Source: Streptomyces sp. Edi4
GTDB lineage: Bacteria; Actinomycetota; Actinomycetes; Streptomycetales; Streptomycetaceae
Assembly (NCBI RefSeq): GCF_040253615.1
Contig: NZ_JBEJGY010000004.1
Location: forward strand, 4,650,001-4,714,000
Direction of reading: 5' to 3'
Length of the DNA: 64,000 bases
Shown: piece after piece, positions 8,193 through 17,169 of the stretch
Position numbering within the stretch: the first letter of the stretch is position 1
How the letters are laid out: each line of letters starts with the position of its first letter
Position numbers and translations under genes: made by a program
The notes under the pieces: model-generated
The model's database searches: none
What the model was told of the DNA's origin: nothing
The model's input: only the letters and a program-made list of their open reading frames with translations

Positions 8193-8801
8193 ATGTCAAC
8201 TATCCGTCTCCTCGTTCTGGGCGCGGTACGCCAGCACGGGCGGGCCCATGGCTACCAGGTGCGCAACGACCTGGAGTACTGGGGCGCCCACGAGTGGTCG
8301 AACGCCAAGCCGGGTTCGATCTACCACGCGCTGAAACAGATGGCGAAGCAGGGCGTGCTCCTGGCCCACGAGGTGGCGCCCAGCACGGTGGGCGGGCCGC
8401 CGCGCACGGAGTACGAGCTGACGGATGTGGGCCGCGAGGAGTACTTCCGGCTGCTGCGGGAGGCGCTGGCCTCCTACGGCCAGAAGACGGACGTGCTGTC
8501 CGCGGCCCTCGGCTTCATCGTCGACCTGCCGCGCGCGGAGGCGGTCGCGCTGCTGCGGGAGCGGCTGGCGAAGCTGGCGGCCTGGCGGGGGTCGGTGACG
8601 GAGTACTACCTGCCCGAAGGGGGGCCCGGCGAGCTCGGCCACATCGGCGAGATCATGAACATGTGGCTTCACTCGGCGGAGGCGGAGGCGGAGTGGACGC
8701 GGGGGCTTGTCGCTCGGATCGAGGATGGGGCGTACGTTTTCGCCGGTGAGGGTGAGCCGTTCGTGGGCGTCCTGCCCGAGGCCGCCCCCGCCCACCCCTG
8801 A
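8193..8801 (+). CDS. PadR-family transcriptional regulator
   Basis: The product is 202 aa. Residues 1-85 are the PadR winged helix (LLVLGAVRQHGRAHGYQVRNDLE, PGSIYHALKQMAKQGVL, the wing RTEYELTDVGREEYFRLL). The C-terminal part is the long Vir_act_alpha_C-type helical dimerisation region (FIVDLPRAEAVALLRERLAKLAAW). PadR proteins repress genes for stress or drug response until a ligand binds. It lies 18 bases after the DinB gene, so the two are likely one transcript, and autoregulation through the dyad at 7539-7554 is plausible. The substrate of the regulon is unknown. Confidence 0.9.
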   Translation: MSTIRLLVLGAVRQHGRAHGYQVRNDLEYWGAHEWSNAKPGSIYHALKQMAKQGVLLAHEVAPSTVGGPPRTEYELTDVGREEYFRLLREALASYGQKTDVLSAALGFIVDLPRAEAVALLRERLAKLAAWRGSVTEYYLPEGGPGELGHIGEIMNMWLHSAEAEAEWTRGLVARIEDGAYVFAGEGEPFVGVLPEAAPAHP

Positions 8802-8819
8802 GCCGCGGGCCCCGTACGT

Positions 8820-9030
8820 GCCGGTCGCGCAGTTCCCCGCGCCCCTGAGCAGGTCGTGCTGGCCTGCGTCGGCAATCTCAGCCTGTCCGGCGTTTGAGGA
8901 CGAGCGCCCTACAGGCGCGAACGGGGTCTGGGGCGGAGCCCCAGGAACCCCGGCTGCGGGCCGTGGGTGGCTGGTCGCGCAGTTCCCCGCGCCCCTGCGT
9001 AGGTCGCGCCGGCCCGCACAGGCGACTTCA
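8820..9030. repeat. Dispersed Streptomyces repeat island
   Basis: The 248-base gap after the PadR gene is built from dispersed elements, not genes. GTCGCGCAGTTCCCCGCGCC occurs twice (starting near 8824 and 8971). Between them lies the GGCGTTTGAGGACGAG...GGGGTCTGGGGCGGAGCCCC unit, whose end forms the hairpin TGGGGC-GGA-GCCCCA (8929-8943). The same elements recur in reverse orientation at 27.2-27.4 kb. The hairpins may end transcription of the PadR gene and the converging gad gene. Confidence 0.7.
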
Positions 9031-9049
9031 GCCCGCGCCCCCGGCAGGG

Positions 9050-10489
9050 TCAGTGGTGGAAGGCGGTGGATTCTGACTCGTCGCGGCGCAACGGGCCGGG
9101 CTGGCGGCGCAGTTCCGGCAGGAGGCGGCCCAGGTCCTCGATGAGCAGACCCGCCAGGTCCGAGGAGAACCCGTTGCGGCACACCACCCGCAGGACCGAC
9201 AAGTCCTCCCGGTTCGCCGGGAAGGTGTACGCCGGCACCAGCCACCCCCGCTCGCGAAGACGCCGCGACACGTCGAACACGTCGTACCGGTCCACCTCCG
9301 GCGTCGTGGTGAAGGCGAACACCGGCAACTCGTTCCCCCGGGTGAGGAGTCGGAAGTCGCCGAACGACTCGATCCGCTCCGCCAGCCCCCGCGCCACGTC
9401 CCGCGCGGCCTGCTGCACCGCCCGGTACCCGTCCCGCCCGAGCCGCAGGAACGTGTAGTACTGCGCCACCACCTGTGCTCCTGGCCGGGAGAAGTTGAGC
9501 GCGAAGGTCGGCATGTCGCCGCCGAGGTAGTTCACCCGGAAGACCAGCTCCTCGGGCAGCTCCTCGGCCGTGCGCCACAGCGCCCAGCCCACGCCGGGGT
9601 AGACGAGCCCGTACTTGTGCCCCGAGGTGTTGATGGAGGACACCCGGGGCAGCCGGAAGTCCCACACCAGGTCCTCGTCGAGGAAGGGCGCGACCATGGC
9701 CCCGGACGCGCCGTCGACATGGACGGGGATGTCGAGCCCCGTACGCTCCTGGAGGTCGTCCAGCGCGGCGCAGAGCTCGGCGATCGGCTCGTAGGACCCG
9801 TCGAAGGTCGAGCCCAGCACCCCGACCACGCCGATCGTGTTCTCGTCGCAGAGCGCGGCGGCGGCCGCCGGGTCGAGGTGGAACCGGTCGCCCTCCATGG
9901 GCACTTGGCGCGCCTCGATCTCCCAGAACGTGCAGAACTTCTCCCAGCAGACCTGCACGTTCACGCCCATGACGAGGTTGGGCCGGGCATCGCGCGAGGG
10001 GTAGCGGTCCGCGTTGCGCTTCATCCAGCGCCGCTTGAGCGCCATCCCGGCCAGCATGCAGGCCTCACTCGACCCGGTGGTCGAGCAGCCCACCGCGGCG
10101 TCCGGGTCGGGCGCGTGCCACAGGTCGGCGAGCATGGCCACGCACCGCCGCTCCAGCTCGGCGGTGCGCGGGTACTCGTCCTTGTCGATCATGTTCTTGT
10201 CGCGGCACTCGGCCATCAGGACACCGGCCTGCGGCTCCATCCACGTGGTGACGAACGTCGCCAGGTTGAGCCGGGCGTTGCCGTCGAGCATCAGCTCGTC
10301 GTGGACCACCTGGTACGCGGTGTCCGGGGGCAGCGGCCGGTCGGGCAGCCGGTGGCGGGGCGGCGCGGAGGTCATCGAGCCGACCGGGTCCGCCTCGCCG
10401 AAGAAGGGGTTGAGTGCGAGCCGCCCGTACTCCTTCTCGTCTCCTGCTACGACGTGGTCCTTCTCGCTGCCGCCGCGGTGCAGTGCCAT
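9050..10489 (-). CDS. gadB: Glutamate decarboxylase (PLP-dependent)
   Basis: The product is 479 aa, the normal length for GadA/GadB. It converts L-glutamate to GABA and CO2, consuming a proton. The PLP lysine is Lys292 in NTSGHKYGLVYPGVGW. The upstream HVDGASGAMVAPF motif carries the Asp that contacts the pyridine nitrogen, and CSTTGSSEACMLAG is the phosphate-binding region. The start is an ATG at 10489. No glutamate/GABA antiporter is encoded nearby, so whether it serves acid resistance or GABA metabolism cannot be decided from context. It is followed downstream by the repeat island and faces the PadR gene. Confidence 0.95.
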   Translation of the reverse strand: MALHRGGSEKDHVVAGDEKEYGRLALNPFFGEADPVGSMTSAPPRHRLPDRPLPPDTAYQVVHDELMLDGNARLNLATFVTTWMEPQAGVLMAECRDKNMIDKDEYPRTAELERRCVAMLADLWHAPDPDAAVGCSTTGSSEACMLAGMALKRRWMKRNADRYPSRDARPNLVMGVNVQVCWEKFCTFWEIEARQVPMEGDRFHLDPAAAAALCDENTIGVVGVLGSTFDGSYEPIAELCAALDDLQERTGLDIPVHVDGASGAMVAPFLDEDLVWDFRLPRVSSINTSGHKYGLVYPGVGWALWRTAEELPEELVFRVNYLGGDMPTFALNFSRPGAQVVAQYYTFLRLGRDGYRAVQQAARDVARGLAERIESFGDFRLLTRGNELPVFAFTTTPEVDRYDVFDVSRRLRERGWLVPAYTFPANREDLSVLRVVCRNGFSSDLAGLLIEDLGRLLPELRRQPGPLRRDESESTAFHH

Positions 10490-10561
10490 GTAGGGTCAAC
10501 AACCTTTCGCTGAAGGGAGGTTGGTGCGGTGGGGGAGGGGTGGGGGGATGGGCGTGGTGTC

Positions 10562-10927
10562 TCAGTTGCGGGTCAGGACCACCGCGGTCCCGTACGCGCA
10601 GACCTCCGTACCCACGTCCGCGGCCTCGGTCACGTCGAACCGCATCATCAGGACCGCGTTGGCGCCCCGCGCCTTCGCCTGGGCCACCAGCCGTTCCATC
10701 GCCTGGTTGCGGGTCTCCACCAGCGTCTTGGTGAGCCCCTTGAGCTCGCCGCCGATCATGGACTTGAGCCCGGCGCCGATCTGGCTGCCCAGGTGGCGCG
10801 AGCGTACGGTCAGGCCGAACACCTCCCCGATGACCTGCTGCACCGTGTGCCCCGGTACGTCGTTCGTGGTCACGACCAGCACGTCCGACTGCGGGCCCTG
10901 TCCGCCGCCGTACTCCTCGATGCCCAT
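10562..10927 (-). CDS. YbjQ/UPF0145 family protein
   Basis: The product is 121 aa. The YbjQ fold is recognised by VLVVTTNDVPGHTVQQVIGEVFGLTVRSRH and the closing LVAQAKARGANAVLMMRFD, as in the pentameric heavy-metal-binding-like family of unknown function. ATG 10927 is chosen because GGAAGG lies eight bases upstream; the open frame further upstream has no conserved sequence. The gene is divergent from the DedA gene, and its stop lies 72 bases from the gad start codon in the same direction. Confidence 0.85.
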   Translation of the reverse strand: MGIEEYGGGQGPQSDVLVVTTNDVPGHTVQQVIGEVFGLTVRSRHLGSQIGAGLKSMIGGELKGLTKTLVETRNQAMERLVAQAKARGANAVLMMRFDVTEAADVGTEVCAYGTAVVLTRN

Positions 10928-11063
10928 GCGATCCGCCTTCCGTGCGCCCTCGTCGGTCCTCTCAAGCCTGCCCCTGGAACCACGCTTTCGCGCGTTACGT
11001 TGATAACTTTGGCTGCCGACGGCAGACAGCCCGCCCGACACCCACACCAGGAGCCCGGTACCC

Positions 11064-11756
11064 GTGACAACCCTTGCCCTCGGACCGAGCTGGCTGGATC
11101 CCGACTATCTGCTCCATACGTTCGGGCTCGTCGGCCTGCTGATCATCGTGTTCGCCGAGTCCGGCCTGCTCATCGGCTTCTTCCTGCCGGGTGACTCGCT
11201 GCTGTTCACCACGGGTCTGCTGGTGACCACGGGCAAGCTGGACACCCCGCTGTGGCTGGTGTGCGTCCTGGTGGTGCTCGCGGCGGGCCTCGGCGACCAG
11301 GCGGGCTTCCTGTTCGGCAGAAAGGTCGGGCCGGCGTTGTTCAGGCGGCCCGATTCGAAGCTGTTCAAGCAGGAGAACGTGGAGAAGGCCCACGAGTTCT
11401 TCGAGAAGTACGGGCCCAAATCGCTGGTTCTGGCCCGCTTCGTGCCGATCGTGCGCACCTTCACGCCGATCATCGCGGGCGTCTCGGGCATGAACTACCG
11501 CTCGTTCCTCACCTTCAACGTCATCGGCGGCACCCTGTGGGGCGCGGGTGTGACGCTGCTGGGCGCGGCCCTGGGCAACGTCTCGTTCGTGCACCAGCAC
11601 ATCGAGCTGATCCTCGTCGCGATCGTGCTCGTCTCGGTGGTCCCGATCGCCATCGAGTTCCTGCGGGCCCGCGCCAAGGCGAAGAAGAACCCGGCGGCGG
11701 CCCAGGGCGGCGCGGGCCAGGCGCCGCAGCGTGGCGGCCGCCACGCCAAGCGCTGA
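11064..11756 (+). CDS. DedA-family membrane protein
   Basis: The product is 230 aa with about five hydrophobic segments and the DedA signature: ESGLLIGFFLPGDSLLFTTGLL near the N-terminus and the F-x-R-FVPIVRTFTPIIAGVSGM block (about residues 130-150), including the conserved arginines. DedA/VTT proteins act in phospholipid (undecaprenyl phosphate and aminophospholipid) translocation and membrane homeostasis. The C-terminus is a basic, alanine-rich cytoplasmic tail. A GTG start at 11064 with AGGAG about ten bases upstream is used. The gene is monocistronic by spacing and converges on the ThrE-type gene. Confidence 0.9.
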   Translation: MTTLALGPSWLDPDYLLHTFGLVGLLIIVFAESGLLIGFFLPGDSLLFTTGLLVTTGKLDTPLWLVCVLVVLAAGLGDQAGFLFGRKVGPALFRRPDSKLFKQENVEKAHEFFEKYGPKSLVLARFVPIVRTFTPIIAGVSGMNYRSFLTFNVIGGTLWGAGVTLLGAALGNVSFVHQHIELILVAIVLVSVVPIAIEFLRARAKAKKNPAAAQGGAGQAPQRGGRHAKR

Positions 11757-11801
11757 AAGCGGCCGCGCCGAGCGCCGCTGAGCCAACCCGCGCGGGGCCG
11801 C

Positions 11802-13463
11802 TCAGAAGCCCCGGGTCCGCTTCGCCGCCGCGCGGCCCGCGCCCGGCGCCCGCAGGAAGAGCCGGGCGACCTCGTTGCCGAGGTTCACGCCGATCGCGAT
11901 GGCCAGGGCGAGCGCCGTCGCCTTGGCGAGCGAGGCGACGCCCGTGTTGAGGTGGTTCTGGGCGATCGAGAGCACCCCGAAGTAGGTGGCGCTACCGGGC
12001 AGCAGCGGGCCGATCGCGGCGGTCACGTACAGCAGCGCCGAGGTGTTCCAGTAGCGCGCGAGCAGCTGGCCGAACAGACCCACAAGACCGGCCGCGACCG
12101 CCGTCGCCATGATCGGCGAGCCCTTCGCGGTGACCGCGATGGCGGCGTACACCACCCAGGCGACGCCGCCGTTGACGGACACGATCAGGACGGTGGAACG
12201 GTCCTGCTGGAGCAGGATCGCGAAGGTCAGACAGAGCACCATCGACGCGAGGATCTGCACGATCGGCCGGTCGATGGGCTGGAAGGCGCCCTCCGGATTG
12301 AGCTCGGCGTGGATCTGGAGCCCGCCGTACAGGACGCTCAGGACGCCGACGACGATCGCGACGAAGAAGTACCCCACTTCGAGCAGCCGCGCCGACGCCG
12401 TGACGTAGAAGCCGGTGAGGCCGTCCTGCACGGCCGCCACCAGGGCCCGCCCCGGGATCAGGGCGAAGAGCCCACCGGTGATCACCGCCGACGGCCGCAG
12501 GTTCCAGGAGAGCAGGCTGAGCGCGACGCCCATCGCGGCGGGCGGCATCGCGGCCACCACGAACTGGTAGAACTCCGGCAGCCCGCGGGCCGCGCACAGC
12601 CAGGCGAGCCGGTCGCCCAGCACCGCGCCGACCGCCGCCACCAGGAAGACCGTGACGCCGCCGCCGAGCAGCACCGAGGCCGCTCCCGCCAGGATTCCGC
12701 AGGCGGTGGTGAGGACCCAGCCGGGGTAGGGGTGGCGGTTGCGGCGGATCTCCGCGAGGCGCCGGTAGGCCTCTTCGAGGGAGACCTCGTGGTCCTCGCT
12801 GGTCATGTCCGTGACGAGCCGGTGCACGGCCGCGAGCCGGGTGTAGTCGGTGCCGCGCCTGCGTACCGTGCGGTTGGCCGTCACCGGGTCGTCCACCAGG
12901 GACGGCTGGTAGGTGATGCCGAGCATGGTGAAGGTGACCGTGGGCTCGCTGCGGTCGAGGCCGTAGCTGCGGCAGATCGCGAACATCGCGGCCTCGACGT
13001 CCTCGGCGCCCTCGCCGCCCGCGAGCAGCAGCTCGCCGATACGCAGCGTCAGGTCGAGCACGCGGGGCACGGCGGGGCCGGCGTCGTCGTGCTTCTGCAC
13101 CGGCTCGGCCACCGGCCGGTCGCCCACCGGCATCCGCAGCATGGTGCGCATCCGGTCCTGCCAGGGCGCGTCCTTGGACAGGCGCACCAGGGGCAGGCTC
13201 CCGGTGGTGGTCGACGGGTTGAAGGGGTGGGAGGGGTCGCGCGCGGTGTAGGAGCTCGGGGTGGTGAACGCGGAGGCCGGCTGATCGGCGGGCGTCTCGA
13301 TCACCGGGGTGGCGAGTCCGGCGGGCAGCGCGAACTCGCTCGTCGGGGAGTCCTCCTCGGGCACCTGCGGCTGCTCGACGCCCTCGGGGGGCGCGAAGGC
13401 GCTGCGTGCCTCGTCCGACTGCGGTTTGCGGTCCTCGACCGTGTTGTGCTGCTCGGTCACCAC
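11802..13463 (-). CDS. Threonine/serine exporter ThrE-type membrane protein
   Basis: The product is 553 aa. A disordered acidic N-terminus (about 120 residues) precedes the DUF1212/ThrE domain (LDLTLRIGELLLAGGEGAEDVEAAM, VTFTMLGITYQPS). Ten or so transmembrane helices follow, ending in a DUF3815-type half (ALLYVTAAIGPLLPGSATYFGVL). This matches the Corynebacterium ThrE exporter organisation, in which both halves are fused. The likely role is export of threonine/serine or other small amino acids, inferred from the family. The GTG at 13463 (followed by a second GTG) has a GGAGGGAGG tract about 11 bases upstream. Longer frames upstream add only proline- and arginine-rich sequence. Confidence 0.87.
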   Translation of the reverse strand: MVTEQHNTVEDRKPQSDEARSAFAPPEGVEQPQVPEEDSPTSEFALPAGLATPVIETPADQPASAFTTPSSYTARDPSHPFNPSTTTGSLPLVRLSKDAPWQDRMRTMLRMPVGDRPVAEPVQKHDDAGPAVPRVLDLTLRIGELLLAGGEGAEDVEAAMFAICRSYGLDRSEPTVTFTMLGITYQPSLVDDPVTANRTVRRRGTDYTRLAAVHRLVTDMTSEDHEVSLEEAYRRLAEIRRNRHPYPGWVLTTACGILAGAASVLLGGGVTVFLVAAVGAVLGDRLAWLCAARGLPEFYQFVVAAMPPAAMGVALSLLSWNLRPSAVITGGLFALIPGRALVAAVQDGLTGFYVTASARLLEVGYFFVAIVVGVLSVLYGGLQIHAELNPEGAFQPIDRPIVQILASMVLCLTFAILLQQDRSTVLIVSVNGGVAWVVYAAIAVTAKGSPIMATAVAAGLVGLFGQLLARYWNTSALLYVTAAIGPLLPGSATYFGVLSIAQNHLNTGVASLAKATALALAIAIGVNLGNEVARLFLRAPGAGRAAAKRTRGF

Positions 13464-13593
13464 TGGTCCCGTGCCTCCCTCCGGCCACTCCGGGTGCGTG
13501 TGCCCAGTATGTGGGTCGTCATGACGCGGCACGACAAGGGGCGGTCCAAGGGGAAGGCGCACGTCACGACGGGTGAGGTCCCGGTACGACGAC

Positions 13594-13623
13594 GGGCGGC
13601 GCACCCCCTGGGGTGCGCCGCCC
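13594..13623 (-). terminator. Strong hairpin terminator after ppa
   Basis: Arms GGGCGGCGCACCC and GGGTGCGCCGCCC pair perfectly around a four-base loop. The hairpin lies 23 bases past the ppa stop and before the ThrE-type gene start, so it probably ends the ppa transcript on the minus strand. Confidence 0.75.
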
Positions 13624-13645
13624 GTGCATCACGGAAGTACGCGGG

Positions 13646-14140
13646 TCAGTGCGCGCCGCCCTGCGCCTCGAGGCGCTTGTAGGAGGCCTCGACCTCGGCC
13701 TCGGCCTCGACACGGCCGACCCAGTTGGCGCCCTCGACGGACTTGCCGGGCTCCAGGTCCTTGTAGACCTCGAAGAAGTGCTGGATCTCCAGGCGGTCGA
13801 ACTCGGAGACGTGGTGGATGTCGCGCAGGTGCTCCACGCGCGGGTCCGACGCCGGGACGCACAGCAGCTTGTCGTCGCCGCCGGCCTCGTCGGTCATGCG
13901 GAACATGCCGATCGCGCGGCACTTGATGACGCAGCCGGGGAAGGTCGGCTCGTCCAGCAGGACCAGGGCGTCCAGCGGGTCGCCGTCCTCGCCGAGGGTG
14001 TCCTCGACGAAGCCGTAGTCGGCCGGGTAGCTGGTCGAGGTGAAGAGTCGACGGTCCAGACGGATCCGGCCGGTCTCGTGGTCGACCTCGTACTTGTTCC
14101 GCGACCCCTTCGGGATCTCGATGGTGACGTCGAACTCCAC
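13646..14140 (-). CDS. ppa: Inorganic pyrophosphatase (family I)
   Basis: The product is 164 aa, the usual bacterial length. It hydrolyses pyrophosphate to two phosphates with Mg2+, pulling biosynthetic reactions forward. Diagnostic motifs are IEIPKGSRNKYEVDHETGRIRLDR, YPADYGFVEDTLGEDGDPLDALVLL (the family signature with the metal-binding aspartates) and the C-terminal HFFEVYKDLEPGK. The start is the ATG at 14140 with AGGAGAG just upstream on the minus strand. It is divergent from the PBP4-type gene and followed by a strong hairpin terminator. Confidence 0.96.
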   Translation of the reverse strand: MEFDVTIEIPKGSRNKYEVDHETGRIRLDRRLFTSTSYPADYGFVEDTLGEDGDPLDALVLLDEPTFPGCVIKCRAIGMFRMTDEAGGDDKLLCVPASDPRVEHLRDIHHVSEFDRLEIQHFFEVYKDLEPGKSVEGANWVGRVEAEAEVEASYKRLEAQGGAH

Positions 14141-14274
14141 GGGTGGCTCTCCTCCATGATCAGCACATGCATCTGACGGGGCTGCGTCGGGCTGCCATGT
14201 TCGCGGCAGAACGCAGTTCTGGTGATTAAGTGTCCCTCACGCAGGTGTGTGATCGCGAAAGGGGCTGGTCCTCG

Positions 14275-15720
14275 GTGCCGGGACCCAAGACATGGCAGCT
14301 CACGGCTGGTGCGACGGCGTTCGGCCTGGCACTCGCGGCCGGGGCCGTGGCCCTTGCGGGACCGTGGGACTCAGGTCAGCGTACGGCCGAGCGCGCGCGT
14401 GCCGCATCGGCACAGGCCCGGGGTGGCGCACATCACCAGCGCGCGGATCCGGACGCTCCGGCTCCGGCTCCCAGCGCGGCCCCCGTGCTCGCGGCGCTCG
14501 GGACGCCGGGCCGCGCGCCCGTCGCCACCGTCCTGCCCTCCGCCCTCGCCCCGCTGCTCGCCGACCCCGCGCTCGGCCCCCGTCCGGCCGCATCGGTCAT
14601 CGACACCGCCACCGGCCAGGAGCTGTACGCCTCGCGCGCGGACGCGGCCATGACACCCGCATCCACCGTCAAGATCGCGACCGCGACCGCCGTCCTCACC
14701 GCGCTCCCGCCCGGCCACCGCTTCGGCACGTCCGTGGTGGCCGACGCCGACGGCGCACGGCTCACCCTCGTCGGGGGCGGCGACCCCACCCTCGACCGGG
14801 CACGCCTTGGCGCCCTGGCCGACGACACGGCCCGCGCCCTGAGCGCCCGCTCCGTCGACCGGGTACGGCTCACGTACGACGCCTCCCTGTTCGCCGGGAA
14901 CCCGGTGCACCCGATCGGACCGAACGAGAACCTGGCGCCTGTCGTCGCCCTCATGACCGACGAGGGGCGCACGGCCGTCGCCGCCGGCGGCGCGCAGGAG
15001 GGTCTCGACAGCGGCCCCGACAGCGGTCCCGACAGCGGGCCCGGCACGCGCACGGCCGACCCGGCGGGCGACACCGCGCATGCCTTCGCCGCGCTGCTGC
15101 GCGGGCACGGGGTACGGGTGGAGCAGCCGGCTCCGGGCGCCGCGCCGGCCGGCGCCAAGCCGCTGGCGAGCACGCTCTCCGCGCCGCTGACCGACATCGT
15201 CGAGCGGATGCTGACCACGAGCGACAACGACATCGCCGAGGCCCTGAACCGTCAGAGCGCGCTCGCCACCGGCAGGCCCGCGACCTTCCAGGGCGGCGCC
15301 GAGGCCGTGTCCGCCCAACTCGCCAAGCTCCAACTGCCGCTGGCCGCAAGCGTGTTCACGGACGGCAGCGGCCTGGCCCGGGCCGACAAGGTCACCGCGG
15401 GGCTGCTCACGCGGATGCTGGCGCTGGCGGCGGGAGCCGCCCACCCCGAACTGCGCCCGATCCTCACCGGCCTGCCCGTGGCCGGCTTCACCGGCACCCT
15501 CAGCGCCCGCTACGGCACGACGTCGGCGGCCACCGGCCTCGTCCGCGCGAAGACCGGCACGCTGGGCGGCGCCGGGGTCAACACCCTCGCGGGCACCGCC
15601 GTGGACGCGAGCGGGCGCCTCCTGGCGTTCGCCTTCCTGACGGCCGGGACGCCCGGCGCCGACCCCGCCCCCACCCAGAAGGCACTCGACCGGCTCGCCA
15701 CCCGGCTCACCGCGCACTGA
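14275..15720 (+). CDS. dacB: D-Ala-D-Ala carboxypeptidase/endopeptidase (PBP4, peptidase S13)
   Basis: The product is 481 aa with an N-terminal signal anchor (ATAFGLALAAGAVALAG). It trims or cleaves peptidoglycan stem peptides outside the membrane. All three penicillin-binding motifs are present: SxxK as STVK at 130-133, SxN as SDN at 316-318 and KTGT at 426-429. The large insert between the first two motifs is typical of class C PBP4. A 12-base unit repeated three times (15007-15042) encodes DSGP repeats within that insert. GTG 14275 is preferred for its AAAGGGG ribosome binding site; a GTG at 14230 is also in frame. It lies in a conserved run with the metalloprotease, tilS, hpt and ftsH. 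Confidence 0.9.
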   Translation: MPGPKTWQLTAGATAFGLALAAGAVALAGPWDSGQRTAERARAASAQARGGAHHQRADPDAPAPAPSAAPVLAALGTPGRAPVATVLPSALAPLLADPALGPRPAASVIDTATGQELYASRADAAMTPASTVKIATATAVLTALPPGHRFGTSVVADADGARLTLVGGGDPTLDRARLGALADDTARALSARSVDRVRLTYDASLFAGNPVHPIGPNENLAPVVALMTDEGRTAVAAGGAQEGLDSGPDSGPDSGPGTRTADPAGDTAHAFAALLRGHGVRVEQPAPGAAPAGAKPLASTLSAPLTDIVERMLTTSDNDIAEALNRQSALATGRPATFQGGAEAVSAQLAKLQLPLAASVFTDGSGLARADKVTAGLLTRMLALAAGAAHPELRPILTGLPVAGFTGTLSARYGTTSAATGLVRAKTGTLGGAGVNTLAGTAVDASGRLLAFAFLTAGTPGADPAPTQKALDRLATRLTAH

Positions 15721-15769
15721 GCTTCGCCGAGCGGGTTCCCTCGCGGGGCCGACCACGTACGGTTGACGC

Positions 15770-16909
15770 ATGACTGGCATCGGCGGTGCAGGTACCTCTG
15801 GGATGGTCGACTGGAACCTCGCGGTGGCGACCGCGACCCGACTGGTGCGGCCGGGCCCCGACGTGAGCCGTGACGAGGCGCGAGAGATCGTCGCCGAGCT
15901 CCGTCGGCACGCCAAGGCCGCCGAAGAACACGTACGGGCGTTCACCCGGATGATCCCGGAGGGCGCCGAACCGCGGGACACCCCGGTCCTGGTCGTGGAC
16001 CGGGCCGGATGGGTCAAGGCCAATGTGGCGGGCTTCCGCGAGGTCCTGCGGCCGCTGCTCGACAAGATGCAGGAGCGCCGGAGCGGCACGGCCGCGGGCG
16101 CCGTGTTCGGCGCGGTCGGCGGCAAGGTCACCGGCGTCGAGCTCGGCATGCTGCTGAGCTTCCTGTCCTCGCGCGTCCTCGGCCAGTACGAGACGTTCGC
16201 GCCCGCGAGCCGTGACCTTCCCGCCGCGCCCGGCGGCGGAGGCCGCCTCCTCCTGGTGGCGCCCAACATCGTGCACGTCGAGCGGGAACTGGAGGTCGAC
16301 CCGCACGACTTCCGGCTCTGGGTCTGCCTGCACGAGGAGACCCACCGCACCCAGTTCACAGCCGTACCGTGGCTCCGCGACCACCTGGAGAGCGAGATCC
16401 AGGCCTTCCTTGACGCCACCGAGGTCGACCCGATGACCGTCCTGGAGCGGCTGCGCGAGGCCGCCCAGTCCCTGGCGGGCGGGCGGCCCGAGGGCGAGGA
16501 GGACGACGGCGGGCGCTCCCTGGTCGAACTGGTGCAGACGCCGGCGCAGCGCGAGATCCTGGGCCGGCTCACCGCCGTGATGTCCCTCCTGGAGGGCCAC
16601 GCGGACTACGTGATGGACGGGGTCGGGCCCCAGGTCGTGCCCTCGGTCGCCGAGATCCGCGAGAAGTTCCAGCAGCGCAGGGCCAAGGGGGCCTCCCGGC
16701 TCGATCTTGCGCTGCGCAAGCTCCTCGGGCTCGACGCGAAGCTGCGCCAGTACCGCGACGGCGAGCGGTTCGCGCGGGCCGTGGTGGACGAGGTGGGCAT
16801 GGACGGCTTCAACCGGGTGTGGACCTCGCCGAACACGCTTCCCACGAAGGCGGAGATCGCCAAGCCGGCCGACTGGATCGCGCGGGTGCACCGCACCGCG
16901 GAGTCCTGA
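15770..16909 (+). CDS. Zinc-dependent metalloprotease (zincin_2 / DUF2342 family)
   Basis: The product is 379 aa. The zinc site is HEETH at 188-192, followed further on by MSLLEGHADYVMDGV, which supplies the third ligand region in this family. Actinobacterial relatives are annotated as putative hydrolases or coenzyme-F420 biosynthesis-associated proteins, but no reaction is established. No signal peptide is visible, so it is probably cytoplasmic. The start is ATG 15770. It precedes tilS by 260 bases, of which about 50 are a tandem repeat. Confidence 0.82.
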   Translation: MTGIGGAGTSGMVDWNLAVATATRLVRPGPDVSRDEAREIVAELRRHAKAAEEHVRAFTRMIPEGAEPRDTPVLVVDRAGWVKANVAGFREVLRPLLDKMQERRSGTAAGAVFGAVGGKVTGVELGMLLSFLSSRVLGQYETFAPASRDLPAAPGGGGRLLLVAPNIVHVERELEVDPHDFRLWVCLHEETHRTQFTAVPWLRDHLESEIQAFLDATEVDPMTVLERLREAAQSLAGGRPEGEEDDGGRSLVELVQTPAQREILGRLTAVMSLLEGHADYVMDGVGPQVVPSVAEIREKFQQRRAKGASRLDLALRKLLGLDAKLRQYRDGERFARAVVDEVGMDGFNRVWTSPNTLPTKAEIAKPADWIARVHRTAES

Positions 16910-16960
16910 CCGGGGTGGAGGCCCGACCGGGGGTGGAGGCCCGACCGGGGGCGGAGGCCG
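16909..16960. repeat. Three-copy 17-18 base tandem repeat
   Basis: The unit ACCGGGGGTGGAGGCCCG is present at 16909, 16926 and 16944 with minor variation, immediately after the metalloprotease stop. The remainder of 16961-17169 has no gene. Confidence 0.8.
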
Positions 16961-17169
16961 CCGGTGGCGGGGTGTCAACGCGGGAATCACCCATCCGAGG
17001 GACCGTGGCGCATGGGTAGGCGTGCAATGCTCGGGTAACGGCTCTGTTCTGTCACCATCTACGCACTCTGTGTGACTGAACGTACCTCTTGTTCCCTCTG
17101 TTCCCCCCGCTTCCCCCCGCCCCCGCTCCGCGCACGAGGCACCCCCAACTTCACCGAAGGGCACCGGAC

